64,000 nt of DNA from positions 992,001 through 1,056,000 of the forward strand of contig JACGCN010000008.1 in assembly GCA_014905825.1 (NCBI GenBank). Reading direction: 5' to 3'. The notes under the pieces were generated by a model. It was not told the origin of the DNA and did not search any database. It saw nothing but the letters and a program-made list of their open reading frames with translations. A program made the translations under genes and the position numbers. Each line of letters starts with the position of its first letter. Within the stretch, counting starts at the first letter, position 1. Shown here in pieces: positions 11,901 through 24,009 of this stretch. This DNA comes from Lyophyllum atratum (taxonomy: Eukaryota; Basidiomycota; Agaricomycetes; Agaricales; Lyophyllaceae).

Positions 11901-14900
11901 TCATGGCAGACCGTGCGCATGCGTTGACAGTCTTGACGAGATTTACCCGGTTCTTGTTCAGCCCTTCTCGTATCTCTCGGGAGGGCACAGGCGTACGGTT
12001 GCTAGTGGAATCTCCGCAGATCCTGGGTCTTTGGTTTGACCTTGTTGATGGGTGGATCCGGGGGCTCCTGCAGCTAAATATGGAGTCTCTCACAGAGGAG
12101 GAAGAACAGTCGATGATGGCGAGGTGCACGGAGATCGAGGGAGCAGCTTTGTTTCTGCTGACGCATGAAGGTCGGCCGATTCATGCGACTGGCGTAAAAG
12201 TCATTCGGACAATGGGCCTGCTAGCAGAGCACACCGCGTTTCCTGGCAGTCCGACGTCCATGCGCCTCGTAGACTACCTCCACGGGAAGGACATCGAGAA
12301 GTCTTACCTCCATGGATATGACGAGTTGCTTGAAGGGCCGGAACTTCAGCGGTTGGAGCAGTGGCGGGAATCGAAACGCGTTGATATTCCTCTTCGCATC
12401 GCGGATAGTGCCAACGAGCGGGACCGCAAACTTTGGCACTTCGTGTACCCCGCATTTCTTCAAGCTTGTATGGACCGTGGTGCCGCTCTTGGGCCTTTTA
12501 GGGATAGTGTGATGGCTGCTGCCTCGCGGTACCATCCCACCATTTCGCATCTCGCGGGTTTGAGCACCAGAATTCCCGCTGGCCTTCCCAACCGCGTGCC
12601 TTTGCTTGAAAAAGATGGTCTTCGAGCCAAGAAACCCCTCGTCGACCAGTGGCGAATGTGGGTCAAGGTACTTTGTTCCACTGCGACGCTCTTGGAATCC
12701 CACCGCCCTGTGCCAGCGCAGCTGGCAAGGGAACACACGCGAGCGCCCTCCGACACAAGTTTTGAACGAGAAAGGCTGTCGACCACCCGCGGGCTGTTCA
12801 GGTACCTGACCCCGTTCTTGGATTCGGAATTTACGCGGTTCCGTGACGCAGCCGTGGTCTGCATCAGCACTTTTCCATCCAATGCCTATCCCCAACTCCT
12901 CGAAGACCTCAGCCTTCTCGCCGGACGTCAATTCTACGATGATCCACGATCCAAATCAGGGTCTCAGTCCGCCATGGAGCAGAACTTTGGCATCCTTGCC
13001 GGGCGGCAGTTACCCGGGTCATCACTTGTCACGGAACGTACTCGCCGACAAGAACGCCTACATTCGGCTGTGGCTCGGATTTACTACCTCACTGCCCATT
13101 TCCTTCAGCTTCAGCGATCTGCAGGACGACAAGCAGCGTTGGCCAACGTTCTGAAATTTGTTCGCAACACCCAGGCGTTCCTTACTGCCCCCGAGATGCG
13201 AGACAATTTCACCCTTCAGCGGCTGCGGCGTTACTTCTGCGGCACTGTCGAACGGCTTTTCGATGGCTTGGCGGCGCTCAAGGACTCCGATCGCTTTATC
13301 CCCTCCAACATGCACTTGACATTGTACCGTTTGTGCGAAGAATGGTGTCAGCTTGGTCCACAGGCGGACGGCCTCAAACAGCGCCACATCTTGATGCAGA
13401 GGGCGGCGTCGGCATCTGTTCCCCAAGCGGAGTCTGCCGCAGCAATGGAACGCTTCAAGAACGAGACGACGATGTTGTCGCAAGCGGCGGTTGGTGCCCT
13501 TGCCTCACTTTGTGTTCGTTCACCTTGTTTTCCTTCGTTTCGCATTCCTGATGATAGGATATTATTTAGCAAAAGGCCTTCTTTCCACCCGACATGTCAT
13601 CAAATTCCCCCACTGAGCGGCTTGCATCGCCCGAATACCTGAAACCCCTCACACCCTGTGTTGTCTTAGATCGACTGAGCGGCATTCTTTCCTCGTCTCT
13701 TCCAGCAACCCAGACACAAGGAAAGTGAGTAAAGTTTGTTTACGTCACGATGACCAGCGCTCAAATAAAATAAACTGTAGAAAAGCCCTCAAATCAATGC
13801 TCTCCTACAATTCTCATGACAAGGAATTTCTAGAGGAATCCCTGCGGCGAGCAGTAGTCTTGACAGCTCAAGTGGACACCTGCAATGGCCGATTCTTCGA
13901 AATCATTTCGGATATAATTTGCAATAATCCTAGCCATGGCTTCAACTTCGCTCAAGTTGTATGTCTGGGTTTATCAAATCTACGCCACCCCGTGCTTGCA
14001 ACGCGTCGCCACGCCTTTGACATCCTCGAGGCCATCCACCAGCAATCCTCGGGCCTCCTTCCGCTTTGGAACTTTGAGGCAACTGTGGGCAGTTGTGCAT
14101 CAGGCACATATGTCCATGCCCACCGCATGATCTCAGATTCTCTCGCTGGAGAGCACCCTCATCAGGCGATCAGCATTCTAGCTCAGTTCGCAACGTGGCT
14201 TCCCCAACTCCCCGACATAGCATCTAGCACTAACGTCACCATCTTAATCCTTCAAAGCCTGGAATTCTGGATTCCCAATATCGAACTTATGCCAGAAGAT
14301 AGGTCGGGATGGTCGCCCGGAGCTCTCTCAGCGTTATACCACCTCGTGTCCCTAACACTCCGTTACGGACAAAGCCACGCGGAACAAATACTTGTAATTT
14401 GGACGAAGCTGGTGGAGTCCTCCCACCCTGCGAACGGCCATGCCACCGTGAGGTTTTTGCTCGAGCATTCTCACAAGGTCGGAAGCACTATCTACATCGA
14501 GTGCGCTGCCAACATCGTGGCATGCCTGTGTCAAACGTCGATCAGCCGACAAATTTTCCAGGAGTTGTGCTCAGTCATAGAGCCTGCTCGAATGCTGCCG
14601 ACGATAGACCACAAGCTGGCGTTTCCGGATGCCCGTGATATGGAGCTATGGGAGAACCTCGACGCACTGTTCGCAGAGGAGCCGCGATTGTCATTGGGGT
14701 CAGCACAGTTCGCATGGCTCTTTTTGACGGATGTCGCCATGCAACGCTGCTGGGAGCTGCAAGATCAGTTGCCGACAGTCCTTCATGCACTGTTCACCCA
14801 CCTCGACCACCGCACACCTTTCGTCCGACAGCGAGCACAACGCATGCTGTTTCAATGGCTTCGTTCGTGGGTGCCAGGGTATGACGAACTCGTTGAACGA

Positions 14901-16652
14901 TCAGCCAACCCTGGCCGTATGGCTCTCAAGATCGTCGTCGACGGATTGGAAATGGAGGCTGAAAGCATGTACTGGAAGGACGACGAGCCAAATGCGGAAT
15001 CAGATCCCAAGATGAAATCACTATCCTCGCTCGTACTCGAACACCTCGCGCCTCTTCGTCCAGCCTTGGTGGACGACTGGGGGTCTTTGGCTCTGCATTG
15101 GGGAACTACCTGCTCAATTCGCGGGACAGCTTTTAGATCTTTGCAGATCTTCAGGGCTTTAATGCCACGGATGGGGAAACGAGATTTGGCGGTGTTGCTT
15201 GGTCGATTGTCCAACACCATATCTGCTCCGGATGAAAATCTCCAATCTTTCACCTCGGAGATCCTACAAACACTTACTGCCCTGACCACGCTTGGTGACA
15301 TTGATTGGACGTTACTCCCCCAAGTCTTTTGGTGCGCCTGTGCCTCCCTATCCACGACAATCCAAGCAGAGTTTTCAGAAGCTCTCATCCTTATGGAATC
15401 GCTTCTCACGAAGATAGACCTGGACGACGAGGATACTATAGAACTTTTATTATCCAAGCGACCATTGGACTGGGAGGGATCTGCGTCATTGCAGCCCGCG
15501 CTTTTGAAAGGACTGCGGTCGGCCGACACATCTGGAAAGACATTCAAGATCCTACAAATACTTACCGCGATACGGGACGATCGGATCATCGACCCTTCCG
15601 ATGGCCGCGTACGAGACCTTTACACACTCTCGCTTCCCTGGTGCCTTCATGCAATGTCCTCGGACAAGCCGGACGATGTACTCAAAGGATTCGCCGAAAA
15701 CATAAGCATTCTTGCCGTCGCCGAAGGGAGACAGAGCATTCAAAAGATCATGACGTCTTTCGCCAAAAGCCACTTCCGAACGCGGGACGATTTCCTTCGA
15801 CAATCAGTTTCGAGCCTTCGAGAACATTATGGTGCTGATCATTGGACCGAGATCGTCACACTGCTTCTTGGTCTCGTTCTGAACCGCGAGCGGTGGTTGC
15901 AAATCCAAGCAATGCAGATCCTCAAAGTGTTATTCCAGCAGCGGGAGACGAGAAACCCATTCGAGTTATTGGGCTCAGAACTTCTGATGCCTTTGCTGCG
16001 TCTTCTGGAGACCGACCTTGCACCTAATGCTCTGGATGTCTTGGAGGAACCAATGACGATGGGTGGCGGCCTAGCAGCCAAGCATGTACTTCGTATGAGC
16101 ATGCATGCGCGGACTCTCCCAGACAACAAAGACCCATACTCCATCGCAACCGTGTTCGGCGTTCCAGAGGAATCTGGATGGTCCATCGCCCAGGCCGACC
16201 AACTTCGGGAAACTTGCCGTACCAACCTCATGGCCGTGTTTGACACATGTTCCATGGCTTCACGGCCTTCACGTATTGATTTCGAGCCTGAAGTGGAAGC
16301 CCTCGCGTCGTTGGAGCCCGTCGAAGATGATCTAGGTGGTCTGGTGAAAGATCTTCATGAACTTACGAGCTTTTTCCAGGACGATCAACCGTCCAAAGCC
16401 TTTACTCCCCTTCCCGCACCCAATCGGCGACTGGAAGCGCGAGTCGCTGCCATTCTCGCCAAATCCACGGCCTCCGATACCGTCTTAAACACCCCGCAAA
16501 CCCCTTTCATCGACGTCTTCAGAATCGGAGGGACGACGGACGAAGATTCAGAGGAATCTGACGATTCAGACACCGATTCAGAACTCGATGCATTTATTTA
16601 CGATTCTCCCACTGTGTACCGCAGCGCTCCTAATGGCTTCAAGTTTCATTAG
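8997..16652 (+). CDS. PAG1: Cell morphogenesis protein of the Furry/Tao3/Mor2 family
   Basis: Giant HEAT-repeat-like scaffold of the RAM/MOR polarity pathway, acting with NDR kinases in polarised growth and cell separation. Exon 1 (8997-9027) encodes MGEGIQITIP. After a 51-nt intron the chain continues DFDDEEFSSAPTPFG, a layout I recognise from basidiomycete PAG1 proteins. A Ser/Pro-rich N-terminal region of about 200 residues precedes the family's N-terminal domain (HAVFMRFATTAESKIE, then DQEPCLLNDLIGAGVDPKFD). Two very long open stretches (11066 to ~13510 and ~13780 to 16652) make up the central and C-terminal domains. Small introns lie near 9890-9942, 10400, 10580, 10766, 11020, 13510 and 13720. 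The protein is roughly 2,300 residues and ends in an acidic Ser/Asp tail. It is the largest gene in the window and appears intact. Confidence 0.92.
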
Positions 16653-16813
16653 CTACTCTGACTGACTATCGTATTCGTATTCGTTTATATCGCATTATTT
16701 TCAACTACCTAGACTTACATATTCACATACTGTAACACCCGCACATACCTCGTACATACTGACACTTGTAAAACACACAAAGATAGCTAATAACGTAGTC
16801 CGGAAAAAATGGG

Positions 16814-19723
16814 CTAACACCTCTCGAAGACCTTGTAGAGATCTGGAAGACTGGCTGCCTGGACGACATCGCGGTCCAGCAAAGATTTCGGAGCGGCGAG
16901 ATAGCGCCGCATTGCAGGAAACAAAACATGCTGTATTTGCCACCTCTCGGCCTTTTCCTGTGCTTTGTCGTCATCAGAGGCAAGGAGAGAAGAGGCAGGT
17001 ACGACGGTGGCTCCTGGTGTATAGAAGTAGGCCAGTTCTCGGAGAAAAGTATCGAAGCATTCTGCCTCCGAAGTCCAATCAACCTGCCACGTCCGGTCAA
17101 TGCCGGCTACAAAATCGAGGTTGAATGGAGCTTACCTGAGGCCCTAGTCTCATCAGAAAGCTGGGCAGGTTATTGAGACTGGGGGTGTAATCTCTCAGCA
17201 GTAGAGGGAGACTTTCGACGAGACCTGCATTAGAGATACAAAGGGAGAAATATTCCGCAAGCATCTCCCGACGGGTCATGAGCAGATTGACAATACGCTG
17301 TCTAGATGAGCACTCCTTGAGGTTTTACGAGAGAAGTCGAGGACTCACGTCCACGATTTGCGATTTGCTCATGGTACTTGTACTTGTCGAGTCCTCAGCG
17401 TTCACTGCGATTTCTACCAAAGTTCGTAGAGGCGGGGAAGGTTCGAGCTTGAGTTTGCTGAAGTCGCCGAACTGTCGTAGCCCTAACTGGTAGAACATTT
17501 CTTCTCTGTGACGATGATATTAGTCCGGGACAGAATGTGACATAAAAGACGGCGTACGCGAGGGAACCGTGGTTGACGAGATAGAGGTTGGTGGAATGCT
17601 GGATCAGAGAAAGAGATCTAGGAAGATCAACTATCCCAACAAACGTATGCTTCTCCAATATCTCGGTGAGAACTGCAAGTGATTGTAAGCATATTGAATT
17701 AGAGTTGAGGTCTTGACTCACGTCTATGCTTTCCCTTCACTGCCTTCTGCCGTAAAGCTAGCACTGACGTCAAAAAACACTCTGATTCCTTGACGTCTCG
17801 GGACTTCAACGTTCCTGAAGTACTAGTGGTATCATCCTTCGTCCCCTGACCAGATAATTTGCTAAGCTGTGCAGGGTTCACAACCGGGAACATGGAGTCA
17901 AGTGTCCGATCCTTCAGCGACGTCCGGACCTTGTGCTGCGACAATGTTTTCTTCTTCAATTCGCCTGAGAACAGTCAATCAGTCGCAATGCGTAAGAACA
18001 TGGAGCAGCACAAACCTGTCGAGAGTGTGGAGGAGGATTCTCTCTCCTCATCCTGCTCGACTTCCCGTTCTTTTCCCTTTCGCTTTTTAGAAAGCTCTGG
18101 TTCTGAGCCAATGACGCCTCCGGTCAGCAGAGTCTACGTGAGAAACTTGATCAATGGAATCCGGGCCTATGACTACAGTGCAACTTGCTTGGTACTCAAA
18201 TGTTCTTGAATGACTCTGCACTGTGAGGGCCTTCTGGAACGCGTCTGATATTTTCTCTATGATGGCTTCCTCGTTCAGAAAATGGACTTCCCGCTTCGTA
18301 GGGTGTACATTGACGTCAACAGATCTCGGGTCGATCTCTAGACTATATGCGTGGGTTTAGATGATTTCGGGGCGTTTCGAGAGGGACGAACCTGAGATAG
18401 ACGAAAGGAGAAGCTCCTTTGGGCAGTAAACCGTTATAAACTGCCTCAAAAGCACGCTTCATACGAGGTGATTCAACTAATCGGTCTGCAAATCAAGACG
18501 TTGAATGGAAAGCATAGATACTGAGCAAACAAACTTCTCGCGATTGATAAAGAGCAAAAAGACCATCTTTTTCGCCTGGTAGTTGGTGTTTGTGATATAG
18601 GCGTCGGCATGCCATGACTCTGAATCGTCCTCGGGTTCATCCATGTCCATACCGTCACCCTCCTCCCCAGTACGACCTTTGGAGGATACATTGACCGGGA
18701 CCAATTCTTTTGCTATGGAGTGTCCGTAGAGCAATCGAATGGTATTGGGAGTCTCTGAAGCTGATGGACTCGTTAGATCAGGAGACGGTGAGCCGGCCTA
18801 AAAATAGACACGTCAAAGCACTCAGTTTAGGACATGCAAAGAGAGCGCAAACCTTTTTGCAAACGAAGGCAACCGTGGGATTATGTATTGCATACTTCGT
18901 CAAGACGTCCAGAATGCGTGAGTACTCCTCGGAAGAGCTTCGCAGAGCAGAAAGTCGTGTCGGTGTGTTATAGAACAGATCGTCGATCTGCATATATAAG
19001 GTTAGCAACGCACCATCGTGCGGCTACAAAATGAACGAACAATAATTGTAGTCCCATCATTACCAGCACAAGGTTTTGGATCCACACTTTGTCCAGGCTT
19101 GGGTGGCGCAAGGACGCCATCCGAATAGCAGGCTCTGTATAGGGGAAAGGATGTCTTTAGACGAAAATTTGTGATCCAATGACTGCGTTCTTACTTCCAT
19201 GCGCAGGATTCGGACTTGGTTTTCGTCATAACAGAGAGGTGAGCAACGTGAGATATAGAGGCCAATGCCTCGCCGCGAAACCCGTATGTCCTGATGTGCG
19301 ACAAGTCGGAAAATGTTGAGAGCTTAGATGTTGTGAAACGTTCTGCCAGAATCTTCAGGTCATTTTTCTGTGAAAACCAAAGTATAGTCAGTTACGAGGT
19401 GATTTTAGAACGTATGCCTCTAAGTTACCCGAATTCCGCAGCCATTGTCCTGTATCTGCAAAAGCTTCATTCCCCCATCTTTGACCGTAACGCGTATTGA
19501 CGTTGCACCGGCGTCGAGACTATTCTCGATGAGTTCTTTGAGTGCGGATGCCGGGCGGTGTATGATCTTTATAGTACTAATGAAACCGTTTTCATTGCCA
19601 GGAGAGAAAGCCCAAAACACGTACTTCGCCAGCAGCAATGCGATTAATGAGAGATTCCTGAAGCCGACGAATCGGTAGTGGTTCGGCTGGTGTTTGAGTC
19701 GACGATGGGCCTTCATTATCCAT
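16814..19723 (-). CDS. MLH1: DNA mismatch repair protein MLH1 (MutL homologue)
   Basis: MutL-family ATPase that pairs with PMS1/MLH3-type partners in mismatch repair and meiotic crossover. Starts [20 protein letters not shown] at 19723. The GHKL ATPase motifs are present once spliced: [20 protein letters not shown] (motif I, with an intron inside GEV), DNGCGIR (motif II), and the DLFYNTPTR segment. The N-terminal domain continues through [13 protein letters not shown] charged linker (about 17,700-18,150) precedes the C-terminal dimerisation domain with [12 protein letters not shown]. The last residues are [11 protein letters not shown], the invariant C-terminus of eukaryotic MLH1, ending at TAG 16816-16814. 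Intron-rich, no disruption seen. An ACGCGT site lies about 124 bp upstream. Confidence 0.95.
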
Positions 19724-20050
19724 ATTAATATGAGGCTGTGAGGTGCCGAAGTTGAGAGCGTGTCAGTAGGTAGCTCAACAGCGTCGAGGCAACAGTGGTT
19801 ACTGGTAAGAGACTGAGAGTCTCAGTTTCAGTCAGGGTCGCGACCAACGCGTTCGAGTCATGTGACGTAAATTAGAATTTGGCAGTTACGTAACGCAACC
19901 CTTTCAGCTCATTGCTCTCAGCCTTAGACGACGGCTCAACTGACAACCATCGCGGACTCTGCAAGCCAGCAACTCCGAGTTCGAACGACCCACCACCATA
20001 CAAATTGGACGGCGCATAGCTCTTGCTCTCCCATCACCTCAGAACTAGTC
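19724..20050. promoter_or_regulatory. Divergent promoter of MLH1 and CBS-domain gene, with ACGCGT site
   Basis: A 327 bp region between two divergent genes. ACGCGT at 19847-19852 fits an MCB-like element; mismatch-repair genes such as MSH2 and MSH6 are MBF-regulated in budding yeast, so the placement is suggestive. TGACGTAA and TTACGTAAC, CRE/ATF-like sequences, follow at about 19,862-19,893. Confidence 0.4.
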
Positions 20051-20756
20051 ATGGCAGCCGTGGCATCGATGTCGACTCAGATAATAACCCCCTCAACATA
20101 TGCCTTCTCCGGACCAGGCGATAAATACCGCGGTGCAGTTGTAGAGGTATGATCATATCCTGGAAATCCTTGAACTCCGTTGACCAATAGACTCAGGATC
20201 TCCAACTCCCTCCTGCTTTTTCTCTGCCTGCAACCGAAGCGATATCTCGGGCAATCGAGCTTGCATACGACCGCGACTTTTCGCACATACCGTGAGGATG
20301 ATCCGCAAGAGATAATTGAACGTGTTATCAAAGATACCCTCCTTCTAGTGTTTTGGATCGCCATCGGAGACCTGTGGGATATGTGGATGTGGCCAAATTG
20401 AAAGAGAAGTGGGAAGCAGGCAATGCCGATCCTGTACGTCACATTGTTGGACTTACTACCTCGGACCCATAACATCCATTCTGTTTGCATAGAACGATAA
20501 AGTTGCGAATTACATGACGAAGTTCCGGCGGACCGCATCTGAACCATACACCCTGATCTCGCCATTAACATCGCTCTCTGACCTCGAAGAATTCCTGAAG
20601 ACGAATCTTTTTGCCTTGGGTATGTTGAGCCCTCTGTTTCTCTGCAGCTCGATCTGACGCTGCTAACTTCTGACAGTGACAGATAATGAGCGAAAATTCG
20701 TACTTGCAGTTGCCACGCAGCAGGATCTAAACAGTTTTGTGTCGCGCCGCGGTTAA
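20051..20756 (+). CDS. Small CBS-domain protein
   Basis: Exons 20051-20146, 20191-20291, 20349 to about 20434, then two more, give a protein of about 165 residues. It starts MAAVASMSTQIITPSTYAFS. The CBS-fold pattern is visible: FSHIPVLDRHRRPVGYVDVAKL in the first half (joined across an intron) and LEEFLKTNLFALVTDNERKFVLAVATQQDL in the second. CBS pairs bind adenine nucleotides and often sense energy state. The protein has no other domain, so its partner or target cannot be told. It is divergent from MLH1. The final codons are SRRG then TAA at 20754. Short stand-alone CBS proteins occur widely in fungi with little functional description. Confidence 0.8.
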
Positions 20757-20949
20757 CACCGTATCCTAGATGTACATCTGAATGGGGATCGATCTTATTT
20801 CAAAGTTGTTTCTTATTCTGCATAGTTTGACGTATACCTCGAAGATCTGACTGGACAAAAGACTGAAGTCTTCTAATTAGTGCGTACTCGAAACGCCCTT
20901 GATTACTGTATCTATACTTAGAGAAATGATACTTTTACCGACCTTATGT

Positions 20950-21959
20950 TTAACTAGTACTTTCAAACGCTAACGTATTGTCCCGTAGTGCCTGATCGTC
21001 TTCGATGCATTTCAGAAAAGCATAGGCCACCACACGGGAATCCTTTGGGTACATGTTGACATACGCCTTCCGGAAGGCCTGGTACAACGGGTCACCCGGA
21101 CGCGGGGCAGGGTAGTATGGATCGTTGGCGGTGAAAGCTGACACCAGGAGGGGGATGGACGCTATCGTTTTATTCCAGGCCCTCATCTGAACACGGTCAA
21201 GTTCAGGATGTAGGAATTGCACATGCGTAGAGCACTTTCCTGGTTGAAATCAATCACGAAGAACTGCACACCGTGAAATCCATCGCCTCCCATCACGAAC
21301 TCGACATCCCGACCATCAGCGCCACCGTTCCAATGGATGTGTGCGAGCATTTCCCCAATCCCTGCCGCGACCGTTTCAATCGCCGGCATGGAGAGCGGGT
21401 CTGCGAGGGCGGTGTAACGAAAAGTATCTAATGGGAAGTTGGCAGAGTTGAAGAATCGACTAGGGCGAGTCGCCGGTCCGTCCAGTACCACTCCGAAATA
21501 CAATCTACACAGCGACGGTATGGTGGCAGTCATTGCTTCTTCGTTGTAGAACAGCGTCTTGATGGAGAACCCAACACTTTGAGGCAATGAGTGAATGCGA
21601 TCCATGACGTACGTCGGGGCGATGAATCCCAGGTCATGGAACGCGCTGAGGCTGAAGAACGGGCGTCGGTGTGGGGGCTGGCCTACTTGTGGAGGCTCTG
21701 CCACTAGAAGAGAGTTTGTAGCGAGGTTGCAAAATGCGTACGGCTGGGGAATGACGAAGAATGAATCGGGGTCGCAGGTGCGATGAATGAGCTGCAGAGA
21801 GGCGTATTCATTGTATAGTTCTTCTGCCCCGCTGGGATCGTGGACGCTTTTATAGGCACAGGGTCCCTCCTGTACAACATCTACACTTGCAAAGCTACCT
21901 GCGCCAAGGCGTCGGCGAAGTGGAGCGGGTTCTGGAGCGAAGACTTCTGTGCTCAACAT
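20950..21959 (-). CDS. DUF3669-type protein, probably frameshifted
   Basis: Fungal protein of the DUF3669 kind, often annotated with a zinc-finger label, with kinase-like traits: RRLGAGSFASVDVV resembles a glycine-rich loop followed by an AYK lysine, and later HIHWNGGADGRDVEFVMGGD and FFVIDFNQ resemble a catalytic and metal-binding region. Start chosen at the ATG at 21959 (MLSTEVFAPEP); the longer frame to 22010 begins with TTG. After DFNQESALRM, near 21,225, the reading frame is lost. The family's C-terminal part continues in another frame (FLHPELDRVQMRAWNK, then ANDPYYPAP) to a stop at 20950. No intron with proper signals restores the frame without losing DFNQ. It may therefore be a pseudogene, a sequencing indel, or a real gene of changed length. 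Confidence 0.6.
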
Positions 21960-22427
21960 TGGGTCACGGTGTTGGAATCTAGGAGTGCTCTTGAGTGCCT
22001 GTTTTTGCAAATGGTTGACCCCTATCTATTCCGAGAACTATTTATAGGACAACAGAATGACATCTACTAGTACGCCACAGCCGGTGAGGTCATCGTGATG
22101 TTCCATGTCGTGAACCACACCAAACAAAAAATCAGAGAATGTCAACGAGGTCAAGATGAGATGGAAGTTTCTGTTGCAGGAAAGATCGTCATGGAGTGGG
22201 GAAGGGAATAAATTCATGATCTCAATTTTGCACCAAATGGTGATTGCAGAACACATAACAGAGCCTACAAGGGAGATGAGGTATATACCGCAGTGAAGAC
22301 GATTCGGCTGAAATATGCAGTACACCTACGAATCATCGTCTGGTGTCCCCTCAGCCTTTTTGAGTCGAAGTCAATACTTGAAGTTGTAGATAAGTACAGT
22401 TAGTACTTGTTCAATGAATCAATCCCA
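21960..22427. other. Intergenic region before the tandem duplication
   Basis: 468 bp holding the presumed promoter of the DUF3669 gene (-). AT-rich, with only short unsupported open frames. Nothing else recognised. Confidence 0.5.
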
Positions 22428-23040
22428 GAATCTGTTGTGGAGGCAGATCACTGACGTAATATCACAACTTGAACCGGATCTACAACAAACAGCCACATCC
22501 ATCTTACCAAAGGGGCCGGGCTGCCTTCTTCCTCCACTTCATCTGTTCATCGAGGCCTTCGGTGATCATCGGGGTAAGTATCCCTGTGTTGGTGATCATG
22601 AAGGCAATACGATTCTCAAGCTTACCGCTGTCACCGGACCCTGTACTATGGCGACTACGTTTCACTGCCGTTCTACAGTGGATGAAACTGATAGAACCTT
22701 TTCTAGTGGCAGACAGGCGCCGAGAAGGGGCATGGTTGAACTGTGAAGAAACTTGGAATGGTGGACTCTCAACGTTCGGAGATATCTGTCGAATAGGCAG
22801 AAATCAAGGAGTATGAGCTGGAGCTGGCCAGCGAAACCCATTGCCCTTTACATTGCTGGAAACCCTTCTTCGGTTGAAGTTAGAAGTGAAAAAGGAATGA
22901 AGAAGGGCGAACGATCCATCCCCCTACACGCCACTGATACAACCATCTTGTTGATCTTGTCTCTTGTCGTGAACCTGGCTTGTCAGTGATGATTGGAACG
23001 GCCACCCACGGGTTCGAGGAGCAGGCCGGTTGTGTGGTTG

Positions 23041-23048
23041 TATAAAAG
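23041..23048 (+). promoter_or_regulatory. TATA box of secreted-protein gene A
   Basis: TATAAAAG 138 bp before the ATG of gene A, within promoter sequence conserved in gene B (TATA at 24998). Confidence 0.65.
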
Positions 23049-23178
23049 CAGGCGTGATGGAATGTTAGCTTCCCAACTCTCAGCAGGTCCTGAGCTTTCA
23101 CCCCATTCCCCGTCTAGCTGGTCTGACGCTGCAATCACTTTCGACTCCTTCACATCCTTCATTTAATTCTTTATCACC

Positions 23179-24009
23179 ATGAGATACTCTCAAGCTATCC
23201 TCGTCGCTTGCGTTGGAGGCGCCTCACTCGCATCCGCCATGCCCGCTGGCGAGCACCACGGGACCCCCGTTCCCAAGTCTCGGACTCAGCGCTATGGCAA
23301 TGCTATTGGCAAGGCTACCGTTTTAGCCGGTACCTTTGCGAAAGCGGCCGCAGGCAACAACTACCCCGTGAACGACTACTCCGACACCACATTCGGCGCG
23401 CTGAAGAAGCGTGGCCCCCGTAGTCGTTTGGGTAAAACGCACGTCGTTCACGCCGCTCGCAAGGGCAAAGAGTTGGGCAAATCGGCGGTCACAGCTGCCG
23501 GCGGTGCCACCACGCTCGCCGAAAATGTGGGCTCGGTTTTTAACCTCGTCAAACAAAACACCCAACCCTCCTACCCCCCTCTCACTGGACGTGAGCCTGT
23601 ATCCGTCTCCTCCCGCGAGTTTGAGGACGATCTGGAGGCGCGTATGTTCGACCGCCTTGTGGGCAACTACTACAACCGCAAGGCCGACGCCCTGAAGAAG
23701 GAGGCCGCCAAGGCGACTGCCGTTGCGGGTGTCTACAGCAACAGCGGCGCTGCGTCTGCAGTCTACAAGCGGGAGTTCTTGCATGAGTTGGACGCTCGCG
23801 ATGTCGCGGATTATCTCGAGGCGCGGGGCAGGTTTTTGCATGCCCTGGGCGCGCTCAAGGACACCATCACCGGCAAGACCAGGGTCTCCAGTATGCCCAT
23901 CGCCGACCCCTATGCTCCCGTTGCACGCGACCTCAGCGAAGATGTCGATGCTCGTGACTTCAAGCTTGATTCACGCGACTTTGACTTCGAGATTGACGAG
24001 CTCGACTAA
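23179..24009 (+). CDS. Secreted family protein A (signal peptide, KR sites, acidic C-terminus)
   Basis: Uninterrupted 276-residue frame. Residues 1-20 (MRYSQAILVACVGGASLASA) form a clear signal peptide, so the product should enter the secretory pathway. Dibasic Kex2-like sites occur at LKKR|GPRS and VYKR|EFLHELDARD. The C-terminal third has repeated [D/E]-x-L-x-A-R-D motifs (DDLEAR, ELDARD, DYLEAR, DVDARD) and ends DSRDFDFEIDELD. The same signal peptide and C-terminus occur in genes B (25135) and C (47276), defining a small family. A plausible 3' UTR intron (GTGAGT...TATGTAG) follows the stop. I recognise no known domain. It could be a structural secreted protein or a precursor cleaved by Kex2; the sequence does not decide. 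Confidence 0.8.
   Translation: MRYSQAILVACVGGASLASAMPAGEHHGTPVPKSRTQRYGNAIGKATVLAGTFAKAAAGNNYPVNDYSDTTFGALKKRGPRSRLGKTHVVHAARKGKELGKSAVTAAGGATTLAENVGSVFNLVKQNTQPSYPPLTGREPVSVSSREFEDDLEARMFDRLVGNYYNRKADALKKEAAKATAVAGVYSNSGAASAVYKREFLHELDARDVADYLEARGRFLHALGALKDTITGKTRVSSMPIADPYAPVARDLSEDVDARDFKLDSRDFDFEIDELD

Noticed and set aside
14852..15589. 245-codon minus-strand frame
   Set aside because: Shadow of the PAG1 coding region, without domain content; other long antisense frames in PAG1 were discarded for the same reason.
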